A stretch of DNA of 64,000 nucleotides from Nostoc calcicola FACHB-3891 (GCF_014697355.1 NZ_JACJRQ010000018.1:102102-166101), one strand, 5' to 3'. Positions 1 to 9,036 are shown, counted from the first letter of the stretch. Program-made: numbers and translations. The notes: generated by a model not told the origin, from the sequence alone.

Positions 1-262
1 ATTTTAGGAAGTTAACTTAAAAAAAATTTACTATCGATTTCGCGTAGTAGCAATTTGTTTGTACAGTACAAAGATTTATATCAATTTGTCTTGGCAATGC
101 AAAAAAAATGCATCAAAAATAATTGTAGGCAAATTGTTCAGCGTTGAAAGATTCCAATGCTTCCCAATTAGTAAGTTAAATATTGTTCAACAAAGTATGT
201 TCAGTTTAATTCCCCTGCCTCTACAGGCAGAACGTTTTGTGTCAGGGTTAAATCCCCGTTAG

Positions 263-336
263 AAAACGTAATTACGAATTACGTTAGCGCAGCGTTAGCG
301 ACGCAAGAGCGTCATTACGAATTACGAATTATTTTA
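263..336. repeat. Dispersed repeat, copy 1
   Basis: The stretch reads as blocks of ATTACGAATTACG flanking a GTTAGCGCAGCGTTAGCGACG core. The same element occurs in the opposite orientation and with an enlarged core at 56531-56617. It lies just downstream of proA. The rest of 1-262 is AT-rich and I see no supported gene in it. Confidence 0.75.
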
Positions 337-339
337 AAT

Positions 340-1647
340 CTATGCTAAATCCCGATGAGTAAAGGGTTTTGCATTCGCCCCGGTGTAGGTAGCGACAATA
401 TGACCATCACCAGTCATTTGATATTTGTATGTCACCAATCCTTCTAAGCCAACAGGGCCACGGGGAGGCATTTGTTGGGTACTAATTCCGACTTCTGCAC
501 CGAAACCATAGCGGAAACCATCAGCAAATCTGGTGGAACAATTGTGGAATATGTTAGCTGAATTTACCAGGCCAAAGAAAGTTTCCACAGCCGCAGAATC
601 TTCAGAGATAATCGCATCGGTATGACGAGAACCATATTCGTTAATATGAGCGATCGCATCTTCTATAGAGTCTACAATCTTAATAGACAAAATAAAATCG
701 CTGTATTCTGTTTCCCAATCAATTTCTGTTGCAGCTTTGATATTCGGTAAAATTTCTAAGGTACTTTCATCGCCTCTTAATTCTACATGGCGTTCTGCTA
801 AAGCCTCAGCAACTTTTGGTAAAAATTCTTGAGCAATAGACGAGTGAACCAGCAAAGTTTCGATGGCATTACACACAGCAGGATATTGGGCTTTGGCATC
901 TACTGTAATTGGCACTGCAACAGAAATATCAGCGGCTTTATCTATATATAAATGACAAATTCCATCGGCGTGCCCTAATACGGGAATGCGTGTATTTTCC
1001 TGGACAAATCTGACAAAAGAATTAGAACCTCTAGGAATAATTAAGTCTACATATTTATCTAACTTTAAAAGTTCTAGAGTTTCCTCTCTGGTTGTGAGCA
1101 ACTGTACCGCATCAGGGTTAACAGCAGTATGAGATAATCCTTGTTTAATTGCCTTGACTATTGCTTCACAAGAACGTACAGCTTCCTTGCCACCTTTGAG
1201 GATAACGCCGTTTCCAGACTTGATAGCCAAAGAAACAATTTGAATCGCCGCCTCTGGACGGGCTTCAAAAATAATTCCTAAAACACCCAAAGGACAAGTA
1301 ATTCGCTTAAGAATTAAACCAGTATCGAGTTCGCGGTGAATCTGTACTTTACCGACTGGATCGGCTAGTTTACCAACATCTCGTACCCCAGCGATCGCAT
1401 CTCTTAATTTATGTTCATCTAACTGCAAGCGCTTATAAAGCGGTTTGGCAATTCCTTGGGCGGTAGCAGCTTCACAATCAGCAATATTCGCTTGGAGAAT
1501 TTCATCTTTAGCTGATTCTAAAGCCTCGGCGATCGCTGCGATCGCTTGATTTTTGGCCTCAGCTGAGAGGATGGCCAGCTTACTTGCAGCTTGGCGAGTT
1601 TGTGCTGCGATCGTTATTAGGGGAGAACCAACTTGGAAAATAGTCAT
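340..1647 (-). CDS. proA: Glutamate-5-semialdehyde dehydrogenase (gamma-glutamyl phosphate reductase)
   Basis: ProA reduces gamma-glutamyl phosphate to glutamate-5-semialdehyde with NADPH, the second step of proline synthesis in the cytoplasm. The protein has the ALDH-like ProA fold signatures: an LGVLGIIFEARPEA segment, ILKGGKEA in the cofactor region, a YPAVCNAIETLLVH segment with the catalytic cysteine, and a C-terminal MPPRGPVGLEGLVTYKY motif. About 435 residues is somewhat longer than the roughly 420 of E. coli ProA. I chose the ATG at 1647; the longer reading frame would need a TTG four codons upstream. The gene stands alone; the proline kinase gene proB is not in this window. Identification is very secure. 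Confidence 0.95.
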   Translation of the reverse strand: MTIFQVGSPLITIAAQTRQAASKLAILSAEAKNQAIAAIAEALESAKDEILQANIADCEAATAQGIAKPLYKRLQLDEHKLRDAIAGVRDVGKLADPVGKVQIHRELDTGLILKRITCPLGVLGIIFEARPEAAIQIVSLAIKSGNGVILKGGKEAVRSCEAIVKAIKQGLSHTAVNPDAVQLLTTREETLELLKLDKYVDLIIPRGSNSFVRFVQENTRIPVLGHADGICHLYIDKAADISVAVPITVDAKAQYPAVCNAIETLLVHSSIAQEFLPKVAEALAERHVELRGDESTLEILPNIKAATEIDWETEYSDFILSIKIVDSIEDAIAHINEYGSRHTDAIISEDSAAVETFFGLVNSANIFHNCSTRFADGFRYGFGAEVGISTQQMPPRGPVGLEGLVTYKYQMTGDGHIVATYTGANAKPFTHRDLA

Positions 1648-1682
1648 ATTACAAAACAACCTTCAACTTTCTCATCCTACCT

Positions 1683-1792
1683 TGGTTGGGGAGTGGGGGG
1701 CAGGGGGCAGGGGGCAAGGGGAGATGAGGGAGATGAGGGAGTGTGTGGAGATTATAAAAAAGCTTCCCACACTCCCCACACTCCCCACTCCC
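1683..1792. repeat. G-rich array facing a C-rich array
   Basis: A GGGGAGTGGGGGGCAGGGGG-like purine run is followed by a complementary CCCACACTCCCC run that ends just before the stop of the downstream subtilase gene. The two halves can pair, so the spacer between the two minus-strand genes could form a long hairpin in RNA. This is one of several similar G/C-rich pairs in the window. Confidence 0.7.
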
Positions 1793-4039
1793 CTAAACGT
1801 TAACCGCAGTTTGAGTGATAATTTCCCGCACTTGGCTACCAGTTAAATTCCTATTGGCACTAAGCATTAAGGCTGCTACTCCTGCTACATGGGGAGCAGC
1901 CATAGAACTGCCGTTATAAAAGCCGTAGGTTTGATTTGGTAGGGTAGAGTAAACCTTAACCCCTGGTGCAGTCACGTAAGCCATGTTGGAATCACTTCCA
2001 GCTTGGTTAGAGAAACTAGCTAGATTGTTATTGCTGTCAACTGCTCCAACAGCTAAACCCCAATTTGTCGCGTAGTAAGCGGGGTATAGGGGGGTTGAAC
2101 CTCCTAAGTTACCTGCTGCCATGACTACAATCGCACCTTGAGTGGTGGCATATTGAACGGCTGCTTCTAAGCGACTGTCAGGAACGGTTCCAGCTAAGCT
2201 CATGTTAATTACTTTCGCCCCGTTGTTGGCGGCGTAATAAATTCCTTGGACGATAGCAGAATAAGTGCCTTGATTATCATCACCCAATACTTTCACAGGC
2301 ATGATTTTGGCATTATGAGCAATGCCTGTAACTCCAAAATCATTGTTGACTGCTGCGATCGTACCAGCCACATGAGTACCGTGACCATAAACGTCTAAAG
2401 TATTGTTATTGTTATTAATAAAGTTCCAGCCATAGAAATCATCAATGTATCCATTGGCATCATCATCGATGCCGTTGTCAGGAATTTCTCGGCTATTTGT
2501 CCAGATATTTGTACTTAAATCTGAGTGGTTATGGTCAACGCCACTATCCAATACAGCAACGACCACTCCTTCACCCGTATAACCTTGCGTCCAGACTTCT
2601 GGAGCTTTGATTAAATCCGCCCCCCAGTTGTTGCCACCTAAGTTGGGAATATCTGAAAAGGTTGGTTGACCAATAGCTTTAGCGACAGCAGCAGCAGCGT
2701 TGACTAAACCATAGCCATTGATAGAGCTATAATTTGGTGACTTATTGGCAGAATTAACATCAATACTGGCTTGATTGGCGTCATTGAAGACATTGGCTAA
2801 ATCATCTAGTCCATCACCATTAAAGTCACCCGCTAGCCATTTTTGATCGTTCCAAAATCCACCTTGTCCAGTTGCCCACCGCTCATGAATCAAGCTGCTA
2901 CCGTTGGAGAGATGAACATCAATACTGGCTTGATTCACATCATTGAAGACATTGGCAAAATCATCTCGCCCATCACCATTGAAGTCACCTGCTAGCCATT
3001 TTTGCTCATTGGAAAATCCACCTTGTCGAGTTGCCCAGCGTCCAATTGTAAAACTGCTACCGTTGGATACATGAACATCAATACTGGCTTGACCAGCGTC
3101 ACCAAAAACTTTTGCTAAATCGTCTAGTCCATCGCCATTGAAGTCACCTGCTACCCATTTTTGACTGTTCCAAAATCCACCTTGTCGAGTTGCCCAGCGT
3201 GCATTTCCAAAGTTGCCATTCTTGGAAATATATACATCAATACTGCCTTGATTATCCTCATTGAAGACATTAGCAAAATCATCTCGCCCATCACCATTGA
3301 AGTCACCCACTAGCCATTTTTGCTCATTGGAAAATCCACCTTGTCGAGTTGCCCACCGCGCAATTGTAAAACTACTACCGTTGGATACATGAACATCAAT
3401 ACTGGCTTGACCACCCTCACTAAAAACTTTTGCTAAATCGTCTAGTCCATCGCCATTGAAGTCACCAACTACCCATTTTTGATCGTTCCAAAATCCACCT
3501 TGTCCAGTTGCCCACCGTCCAATTGTAAAGCTGCCGCCGTTAGAGAGATAAACATCAATACTGCCTCGACCATTGTCATTGAAGACATTAGCCAAATCGT
3601 CTTCTCCATCGCCATTGAAGTCACCAGCTAGCCATTTTTGATCGTTCCAAAATCCACTTTGTCCAGTTGCCCATCGTCCATTTGTAAAGCTGCTGGCAGC
3701 AGTTGCATAATTTTCTGAAGTAATAATGGACTCTGTACTTAAACTACTAATACTCGAAGGGCTAATATAATCTTCTGGAAGTCCAGTTAAATAATCAATT
3801 CCTGGTGTTGTTTGGTCTGTTTCAACAAAGGTATCCTGAGAACTCAAGGCAGTTAGCGCTTGGTCAATGGCATGGACATCTAACCCGTAATTAAGAGAAA
3901 GTTCGGGTTGGGTTGTTCTCGGAATAGATAACAACAATTGGTCTGACGATCCAAGAGAAATAACATTATGAGAATCGACAACAGGCTCAGCAGGCAACAG
4001 GTTTAAGAAGTTGGCATCCAATAAGGTAGGGTCGGACAT
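1793..4039 (-). CDS. Subtilisin-like (S8) serine protease with six FG-GAP-like repeats
   Basis: This is an S8 family endopeptidase of 748 residues. The catalytic triad is visible as D498 (AVLDSGVD), H553 (YGHGTHVAG) and S712 (NGSSMAAPHVAG), so the enzyme should be active. Residues about 115-430 hold six repeats of roughly 53 residues, each with a GRWATGQGGFWN start and a calcium-loop motif GDFNGDGxDDxANVF, as in FG-GAP/VCBS beta-propeller blades. There is no N-terminal signal peptide; the N-terminus is MSDPTLLDANFLNLL, a style seen in cyanobacterial exoproteins whose export route is not a Sec signal. An extracellular or surface role is inferred from the calcium-type repeats. The repeats are mosaic: units with WNDQKW alternate with units with SNEQKW, which suggests internal duplication. 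No neighbour suggests its substrate. Confidence 0.92.
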   Translation of the reverse strand: MSDPTLLDANFLNLLPAEPVVDSHNVISLGSSDQLLLSIPRTTQPELSLNYGLDVHAIDQALTALSSQDTFVETDQTTPGIDYLTGLPEDYISPSSISSLSTESIITSENYATAASSFTNGRWATGQSGFWNDQKWLAGDFNGDGEDDLANVFNDNGRGSIDVYLSNGGSFTIGRWATGQGGFWNDQKWVVGDFNGDGLDDLAKVFSEGGQASIDVHVSNGSSFTIARWATRQGGFSNEQKWLVGDFNGDGRDDFANVFNEDNQGSIDVYISKNGNFGNARWATRQGGFWNSQKWVAGDFNGDGLDDLAKVFGDAGQASIDVHVSNGSSFTIGRWATRQGGFSNEQKWLAGDFNGDGRDDFANVFNDVNQASIDVHLSNGSSLIHERWATGQGGFWNDQKWLAGDFNGDGLDDLANVFNDANQASIDVNSANKSPNYSSINGYGLVNAAAAVAKAIGQPTFSDIPNLGGNNWGADLIKAPEVWTQGYTGEGVVVAVLDSGVDHNHSDLSTNIWTNSREIPDNGIDDDANGYIDDFYGWNFINNNNNTLDVYGHGTHVAGTIAAVNNDFGVTGIAHNAKIMPVKVLGDDNQGTYSAIVQGIYYAANNGAKVINMSLAGTVPDSRLEAAVQYATTQGAIVVMAAGNLGGSTPLYPAYYATNWGLAVGAVDSNNNLASFSNQAGSDSNMAYVTAPGVKVYSTLPNQTYGFYNGSSMAAPHVAGVAALMLSANRNLTGSQVREIITQTAVNV

Positions 4040-4345
4040 CTAGCGTATTCCCCCAATAAATTGTCAATTAATTTAAGTTGGTCATTGCTGAAAAATCATA
4101 AACAACTGAAACTAGCCATTGATAGAACACAGTAGCTCGATGAACAAATCTTTTGAACAAAGATTTTTTTTATGACTTCTATCTGAAATTTGAATTTTCA
4201 GATCGAAGTGTAAAAGTTTAATGTAAACTACATCACATTGTAAGACAAAACCAAAAACTTTCTAAAGAAATTTAGCAAATTGCTGTATACCAATAAACAT
4301 AAGAAATAGATTTAAGCAAATTTTTTTAAAGCTTAAGGAGGCCTG
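4040..4345. other. Divergent promoter region without a gene
   Basis: This 306-base AT-rich spacer separates the divergently transcribed subtilase and aldehyde dehydrogenase genes and must hold both promoters. I see no clear binding site for a known regulator. A strong ribosome binding site, AAGGAGG, lies at 4335-4341, five bases before the ATG at 4346. Confidence 0.6.
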
Positions 4346-5815
4346 ATGGTTACAGCAACAGTACCAGGACAACAGGTCAAAATTGGCCCAACCCGATTGC
4401 TGATTAACAATGAATGGGTAAACAGTATCAGCGATCGCCGATTTCCAACAATCAATCCAGCTACAGGTGAGATAATCTGCGAAGTTTCAGAAGCAGACGC
4501 CCCAGATGTCGATAAAGCAGTACAAGCAGCCCGTACTGCCTTCACTTCTGGAGAATGGCCAAAGATTTCTGCCAGCCGTCGCGGCGAGTTGCTTTACAAG
4601 CTAGCTGACTTAATTGAACAAAATATCGATGAATTGGCGCGGCTAGAAACCCTCGACAACGGCAAGCCCCTACAAGATTCTTTGGGTGACTTGGGCTTAG
4701 TCATCGCCTGTTACCGCTACTATGCAGGCTGGGCTGACAAAGTTCAAGGTAAAACCATCCCCATCAACGGCCCGTACTTCTGCTACACTCGCCATGAACC
4801 TGTGGGTGTAGTTGGTCAAATTATCCCGTGGAATTTCCCCCTGTTGATGCAGGCTTGGAAATTAGCACCAGCTTTGGCAACTGGTAACACTGTAGTGATG
4901 AAAACGGCAGAACAAACACCTTTATCAGCCCTGCGGGTGGGTGAGTTGATTGTTGAGGCTGGTTTTCCGCCTGGTGTGGTAAACATTTTATCAGGATACG
5001 GGCCAACTGCCGGGGCAGCGATCGCTCGTCACATGGATGTTGACAAAGTGGCATTTACTGGTTCCACTGAAGTCGGGCATTTAATTATGGAAGCGGCTGC
5101 TAAAAGCAACCTCAAACGCGTCACCTTGGAACTTGGTGGCAAGAGTCCCAACATCATTTTTGCCGATGCTGACATGGACAGAGCGATCGCAGATTCCCAC
5201 GAGGCGTTATTCTTTAACCAAGGGCAGTGCTGCTGTGCTGGTTCGCGGGTGTTCGTAGAAGAAAAATGCTACGACGAATTCGTTGCTAAAAGTGTAGAAA
5301 GAGCAAAAAGGCGCATTGTTGGTAATCCTTTCGATGCCAACACACAACAAGGGCCCCAAGTAGACAAAGAACAATTCGACAGAGTGATGAGTTACATCGA
5401 ATCTGGGATGCGCGAAGGTGCCAAAATGCTATGTGGCGGTAATCAAGTCGGAGAAAAAGGGTTCTTTATCGCCCCCACAGTTTTTGCAGATGTCCGCGAT
5501 GAGATGAAGATTGCCCAAGAGGAAATCTTTGGCCCAGTGATGAGCATCATCAAATTTAAAGATATCGACGAAGTAATTCAAAGAGCGAATGCCACCATGT
5601 ACGGACTCGCCGCCGCTGTGTGGACTCAGGATATCACCAAAGCACATGCGATCGCTAATAACGTTCGTGCTGGTACAGTCTGGGTAAACTGCTACGACGT
5701 ATTTGATGCTGCTGCACCCTTCGGTGGATTCAAGCAATCAGGTATTGGTCGAGAACTCGGTGAATATGGCTTGCAGCAATACACCGAAGTTAAGACAGTT
5801 ACCATCAAATTGTAG
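4346..5815 (+). CDS. NAD(P)-dependent aldehyde dehydrogenase
   Basis: The 489-residue protein is a class 1/2-type aldehyde dehydrogenase that oxidises an aldehyde to the carboxylic acid. Key motifs are IIPWNFPLLMQAWK, FTGSTEVG in the Rossmann region, LELGGKSPN with the general-base glutamate near residue 262, and NQGQCCCAGSR, where the middle cysteine C296 corresponds to the catalytic cysteine of mammalian ALDH2. The C-terminal PFGGFKQSGIGRELGEYGL motif is also present. The start is fixed by AAGGAGG at 4335-4341. It is monocistronic, followed by a repeat block. The substrate cannot be read from the sequence; retinal/acetaldehyde-type and betaine aldehyde-type enzymes look alike at this level. 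Confidence 0.93.
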   Translation: MVTATVPGQQVKIGPTRLLINNEWVNSISDRRFPTINPATGEIICEVSEADAPDVDKAVQAARTAFTSGEWPKISASRRGELLYKLADLIEQNIDELARLETLDNGKPLQDSLGDLGLVIACYRYYAGWADKVQGKTIPINGPYFCYTRHEPVGVVGQIIPWNFPLLMQAWKLAPALATGNTVVMKTAEQTPLSALRVGELIVEAGFPPGVVNILSGYGPTAGAAIARHMDVDKVAFTGSTEVGHLIMEAAAKSNLKRVTLELGGKSPNIIFADADMDRAIADSHEALFFNQGQCCCAGSRVFVEEKCYDEFVAKSVERAKRRIVGNPFDANTQQGPQVDKEQFDRVMSYIESGMREGAKMLCGGNQVGEKGFFIAPTVFADVRDEMKIAQEEIFGPVMSIIKFKDIDEVIQRANATMYGLAAAVWTQDITKAHAIANNVRAGTVWVNCYDVFDAAAPFGGFKQSGIGRELGEYGLQQYTEVKTVTIKL

Positions 5816-5821
5816 TTGGAT

Positions 5822-5998
5822 TAAAGGGGAAAGGGGGAAGGGGGAAGGGGCAAAGGGGGAAAGGGGTAAGGGGTAAGGGGCAAAGGGGAAGGGGCAAAGG
5901 GGGAAAGGGGTAAGGGGTAAGGGGCAAAGGTTAAATTTATCCCTTTACCCTTTACCCTTTAACCTTTACCCCTGTTTTGAATTCCTTTAACCTTTACC
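5822..5998. repeat. GGGGAAA-type short tandem repeats with C-rich partner
   Basis: A run of GGGGAAAGGGGGAAGGGGCAAAG units (5822-5930) is followed by its pyrimidine-rich complement CCCTTTACCCTTTAACC (5940-5998). These are short tandemly repeated sequences of the type known from heterocystous cyanobacteria. The facing arrays could fold into a hairpin downstream of the aldehyde dehydrogenase gene. Confidence 0.8.
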
Positions 5999-6067
5999 CC
6001 AGTTTTGATATTTGATATGGGTTGGGCATGATAAATAGACATAGCACACAACCCCAAGAAAATTCTA

Positions 6068-7267
6068 ATGATAAATGCGATCGCCACTAGATTTCGCCGC
6101 ATGATGGCTGGGAGGAAAACCGGGATTGCCTATTTTCACGGACATAAAGGCAAAAATCAAACCAGGCGTTCCTTAGTATTCTATACCTGCATAGGATTAC
6201 TAGGTACAATTCTGGCATTGTTGTTAATAGCATCCCCAGGATTCACCCAAAAACCACAACCCCAACAACCGTTATTAGTAGCTACACGAGTCATACCACC
6301 CTTTGTACTACCAGACAAAGGTCAGCTATCAGGATTTAGCATCGACCTTTGGCGCAGCATTGCTGACGAAATAGGTGTAGAGTCTAAATTTATTCAATAT
6401 CCTACAGTGTCGGAACTGCTTGCTGCTATTCAACAGAAGAAAGCCAACTTAGCAATTGCAGCTATCTCCATTACAGCCGAACGCCAGCAAAATTTTGACT
6501 TCTCATTACCAATTTTTGCCGGTGGGCTGCAAATTCTGGTGAGAAACCCAGAGAATAACAGCAGTGGCTTTTCCAATATTTTGCAATTATTTTTCTCAGC
6601 CAGCCTCTTACAAGTAATAGGCATTGCCCTGGTGCTAATTGCCGTAGCAGCCCACATTATTTGGTTATCTGAACGCAATCACAAAGAAGGCATGGTTCCT
6701 CAATCATACTTTCCTGGCATTTTCAAAGCCTGTTGGTGGGCAGCTGCCACATTAGCCACCCAAGCCGATGAAATGCCCAAGGGAGTAGTAGGACGCCTGG
6801 TAGGTATTGTTTGGATGTTCATCGGAGTGCTTTTCGCTGCCTACTTTACAGCTACCGCTACCACCTCATTAACAGTGCAGCAACTCCAAGGTGACATCAA
6901 GAGTATCGACGATTTACCCGGTAAGATAGTAGCCACAATTACTGGCAGTACAGCCGCTACATACCTGGAAGAACATCGTATTTCAGTTGTACAAGTCCCG
7001 AAAATTGAGCAAGCTTACAACGCTCTAATGACAAAAAAAGTTGATGCTGTGCTGTTTGATGCACCCGTACTCCTTTTCTATGCAGCCAATGAAGGCAAAG
7101 GCAAAGTACAGGTTGTTGGCACTATCTTGCGTGAAGAAAGTTACGGCATCGTTCTACCGAATAACAGTCCCTATCGCAAACCAATTAACAAAGCCTTACT
7201 GAATCTCAAAGAAAACGGCACTTATCAATCTTTATATGATAAATGGTTTAATGCTAAAGAATCTTGA
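6068..7267 (+). CDS. Ionotropic glutamate receptor-like ligand-gated channel (GluR0-like)
   Basis: The protein has the order of a prokaryotic glutamate-receptor channel. A membrane anchor or signal lies at about residues 35-57. Lobe 1 of a periplasmic amino-acid binding domain follows (LLVATRVIPPFV, FSIDLWRSIADEIG, DFSLPIF). Then come M1 at about 177-202, a pore helix and loop at about 220-238, the last pore-lining helix at about 241-263 ending in AYFTATATTSLTVQQL, and lobe 2 of the binding domain (DLPGKIVATITGSTAATYL, AVLFDAPVLLFYA). The tail AYFTATATTSLTV matches the position of SYTANLAAFLTV in animal receptors. The loop reads TLATQADEMPKG, so it lacks the TVGYG potassium filter of Synechocystis GluR0. 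Amino-acid binding is inferred from the fold; ion selectivity is unknown. Length is 399 residues, as expected for GluR0-type proteins. Confidence 0.82.
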   Translation: MINAIATRFRRMMAGRKTGIAYFHGHKGKNQTRRSLVFYTCIGLLGTILALLLIASPGFTQKPQPQQPLLVATRVIPPFVLPDKGQLSGFSIDLWRSIADEIGVESKFIQYPTVSELLAAIQQKKANLAIAAISITAERQQNFDFSLPIFAGGLQILVRNPENNSSGFSNILQLFFSASLLQVIGIALVLIAVAAHIIWLSERNHKEGMVPQSYFPGIFKACWWAAATLATQADEMPKGVVGRLVGIVWMFIGVLFAAYFTATATTSLTVQQLQGDIKSIDDLPGKIVATITGSTAATYLEEHRISVVQVPKIEQAYNALMTKKVDAVLFDAPVLLFYAANEGKGKVQVVGTILREESYGIVLPNNSPYRKPINKALLNLKENGTYQSLYDKWFNAKES

Positions 7268-7290
7268 AGAGGGGGAGTAGGGAATTTGGG

Positions 7291-7452
7291 CTTTAAGCCT
7301 TAATGCTAGAACTTTAAGGCTTAATGTTAGAACTTTAAGGCTTAATGTTAGAACTTTAAGACTTAATGCTAGAACTTTAAGACTTAATGCTAGAACTTTA
7401 AGACTTAATGCTAGAACTTTAAGACTTAATGCTAGAACTTTAAGACTCACCT
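7291..7452. repeat. Perfect-period 21-base tandem repeat, seven units
   Basis: Seven head-to-tail units of the type CTTAATGCTAGAACTTTAAGA begin at 7299, 7320, 7341, 7362, 7383, 7404 and 7425, with a partial unit before them. Units differ only at two positions (C/T in ATGYTAG and A/G at the end). There are no spacers, so it is not a CRISPR array. The 21-base period makes the minus strand open as a seven-residue repeat, which I regard as a by-product. Confidence 0.93.
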
Positions 7453-7454
7453 CA

Positions 7455-7575
7455 ATACAGTTCGGTTAAAGGGGAAAGGGGAAAAGGGAAAGGTTTCAAA
7501 TACATCCTTTACCCCTTACCCCAAAACCATTTCCCAGACCACAAGGGAAGTTCATACTGCTTATCCGAACCGTAT
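7455..7575. mobile_element. MITE-like element with 15-bp terminal inverted repeats
   Basis: The element begins with ATACAGTTCGGTTAA and ends with the near-complement TTATCCGAACCGTAT (three mismatches in 15). The interior is a G-rich run (GGGGAAAGGGGAAAAGGG) followed by a C-rich run (CCTTTACCCCTTACCCC). There is no open frame inside. Size and structure fit a non-autonomous miniature element. It abuts the stop codon of mazG. Confidence 0.65.
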
Positions 7576-7579
7576 CACG

Positions 7580-8398
7580 TTACCCTTCTTGTGCAAGTCG
7601 AATTTTTGCCTGTTGCCACAACTTTTCCAACTCATCCAAACTGTAATCACTCAGAGGGCGGTTAACAGCTGCCTCCATTTTTTCTAAACGCTGGACAAAT
7701 CGCTGATTTGTACCTTGCAAACCAGCACTGGGGTCAAGGTTATGCCAACGCGCAAGTTGAATCACCGCAAATAGTAAATCCCCTAATTCTGATTGTTGGC
7801 GTGCGGGTGTTTCCTCAGCTAAAGCTTGTTGAAATTCCGCCAACTCTTCATGAAATTTATCCCAAACGCCCTCAATGTTTTCCCATTCAAACCCCACAGC
7901 CGCAGCCTTTTGGGAAATTTTCATCGCCGCAGTTAACGGGGGAAGAGTACGTCCATAACGACTGAGTTTCGCACTAAGTTTTTGATTTTCTGGAGACGAT
8001 TCGCCTTTCTCGGCAGCTTTGATTTGTTCCCAATTTTGCCGCACCTCATCCACACTTTGCACTGACACATCACCAAACACATGGGGATGGCGACGAATTA
8101 ACTTTTGGGAAATACCTTGAGTGATTTCTTTGAGAGAAAATTGTCCAGATTCGCTGGCAATTTGGGCTTGCAATACTACTTGTAATAATAAATCGCCCAA
8201 CTCTTCAGCGATCGCTTCTTTATCCCCACTTTTAATCGCATCCACCACCTCATAAGCTTCTTCGATGACATAGGGTGTCAGCGTTTCGGGAGTTTGTGCC
8301 AAATCCCAGGGACAACCACCATCAGGCGATCGCAATTTTGCTACCACCTCTATTAACTCCTGCAACGCTGCCAAAGTCTCATTTTGATTCATTTCCAT
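7580..8398 (-). CDS. mazG: Nucleoside triphosphate pyrophosphohydrolase MazG
   Basis: MazG hydrolyses nucleoside triphosphates to monophosphates plus pyrophosphate and helps clear aberrant nucleotides. The 272-residue protein has the start typical of the family, LRSPDGGCPWDLAQTPETL, and two MazG domains. The first has the acidic metal-binding helices EEAYEVVDAI and EELGDLLLQVV, and the second has EELAEFQQAL and SELGDLLFAVIQLARW. Length agrees with E. coli MazG (about 263). Two methionines compete as start (8398 and 8392). The DUF2227 gene lies 50 bases upstream on the same strand, separated by a GCGTACCT-type short repeat, so co-transcription is possible. Confidence 0.93.
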   Translation of the reverse strand: MEMNQNETLAALQELIEVVAKLRSPDGGCPWDLAQTPETLTPYVIEEAYEVVDAIKSGDKEAIAEELGDLLLQVVLQAQIASESGQFSLKEITQGISQKLIRRHPHVFGDVSVQSVDEVRQNWEQIKAAEKGESSPENQKLSAKLSRYGRTLPPLTAAMKISQKAAAVGFEWENIEGVWDKFHEELAEFQQALAEETPARQQSELGDLLFAVIQLARWHNLDPSAGLQGTNQRFVQRLEKMEAAVNRPLSDYSLDELEKLWQQAKIRLAQEG

Positions 8399-8448
8399 AC
8401 CTTTGCGTACCTCAGCGCTTCCCTCAGCGTACCTTTGCGTTTAAAAAA

Positions 8449-9036
8449 TTATTTCTTTGCCCTAGAACGACGACCGCGAGTTGCAACTTTACGCTTCTTT
8501 ATTTTGCCACTAGGAAGTAACCCCCGAATCCCCTGTTTTAGATATCGTTTGTATGCCGAACCGCTCCAATCGCTTAGAGAATGACTCATAGCACCAAGTT
8601 CTAAACCCAAGAAAAGGGCGATATATTCAGTATCGTAATTCACGAGCGATCGCCCAACAGTTCCGCCTAAATCCTGCCAGGTAAAATTAAAATTCCACAG
8701 CTTTTGGGCAATTACCAAAACAAAAATTGCCAAAATAGCTAGCAAGCACCCAAGATAAATTATCCGCAGCGTCGTACCAATAATCGGCCCGTGGGATAAA
8801 AAAGAACGATGCCGCAAACTTTTTTGATAAGGTAGCCAAATCCAACGCAAGAAACCCCAGCGTTGAAATTGCACAGAGTAAATATCTAAATCCGGGCCAA
8901 ACATCAGCCCACCAAAGAGAAACCCACCTGCAACCAACAAAGTCGCATTGCTACTGCGAGTCTGCCACAAAGTTACACCCGCCACGAACGGCAGAGCATA
9001 TAGAGTAATGCGATCGTGCGTGCGACCAGAGGGCAT
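8449..9036 (-). CDS. DUF2227 family putative metal-binding membrane protein
   Basis: The protein opens with MPSGRTHDRITL, the signature of the DUF2227 family described as putative metal-binding proteins, and carries GPDLDIYS and SFLSHGPIIGT segments with conserved Asp and His residues that could bind a metal. It has three or four hydrophobic segments (LYALPFVAGVTLW, LLVAGGFLFGGLMFG, IIYLGCLLAILAIFVLVIA, YIALFLGLELGAMSH), so it is a small membrane protein of 195 residues. The tail is strongly basic (KIKKRKVATRGRRSRAKK). The biochemical function is not known. It may be co-transcribed with mazG downstream. Confidence 0.8.
   Translation of the reverse strand: MPSGRTHDRITLYALPFVAGVTLWQTRSSNATLLVAGGFLFGGLMFGPDLDIYSVQFQRWGFLRWIWLPYQKSLRHRSFLSHGPIIGTTLRIIYLGCLLAILAIFVLVIAQKLWNFNFTWQDLGGTVGRSLVNYDTEYIALFLGLELGAMSHSLSDWSGSAYKRYLKQGIRGLLPSGKIKKRKVATRGRRSRAKK

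Noticed and set aside
59..262. 67-codon frame at the left edge
   Set aside because: No ribosome binding site, no domain-like pattern and AT-rich composition; it ends in repeat sequence.
7232..7450. 72-codon minus-strand frame of seven-residue repeats
   Set aside because: It is only the translation of the 21-base tandem repeat, which is open because 21 is a multiple of three.
7291..7452. CRISPR array
   Set aside because: Units follow each other without spacers and there are no cas genes nearby.
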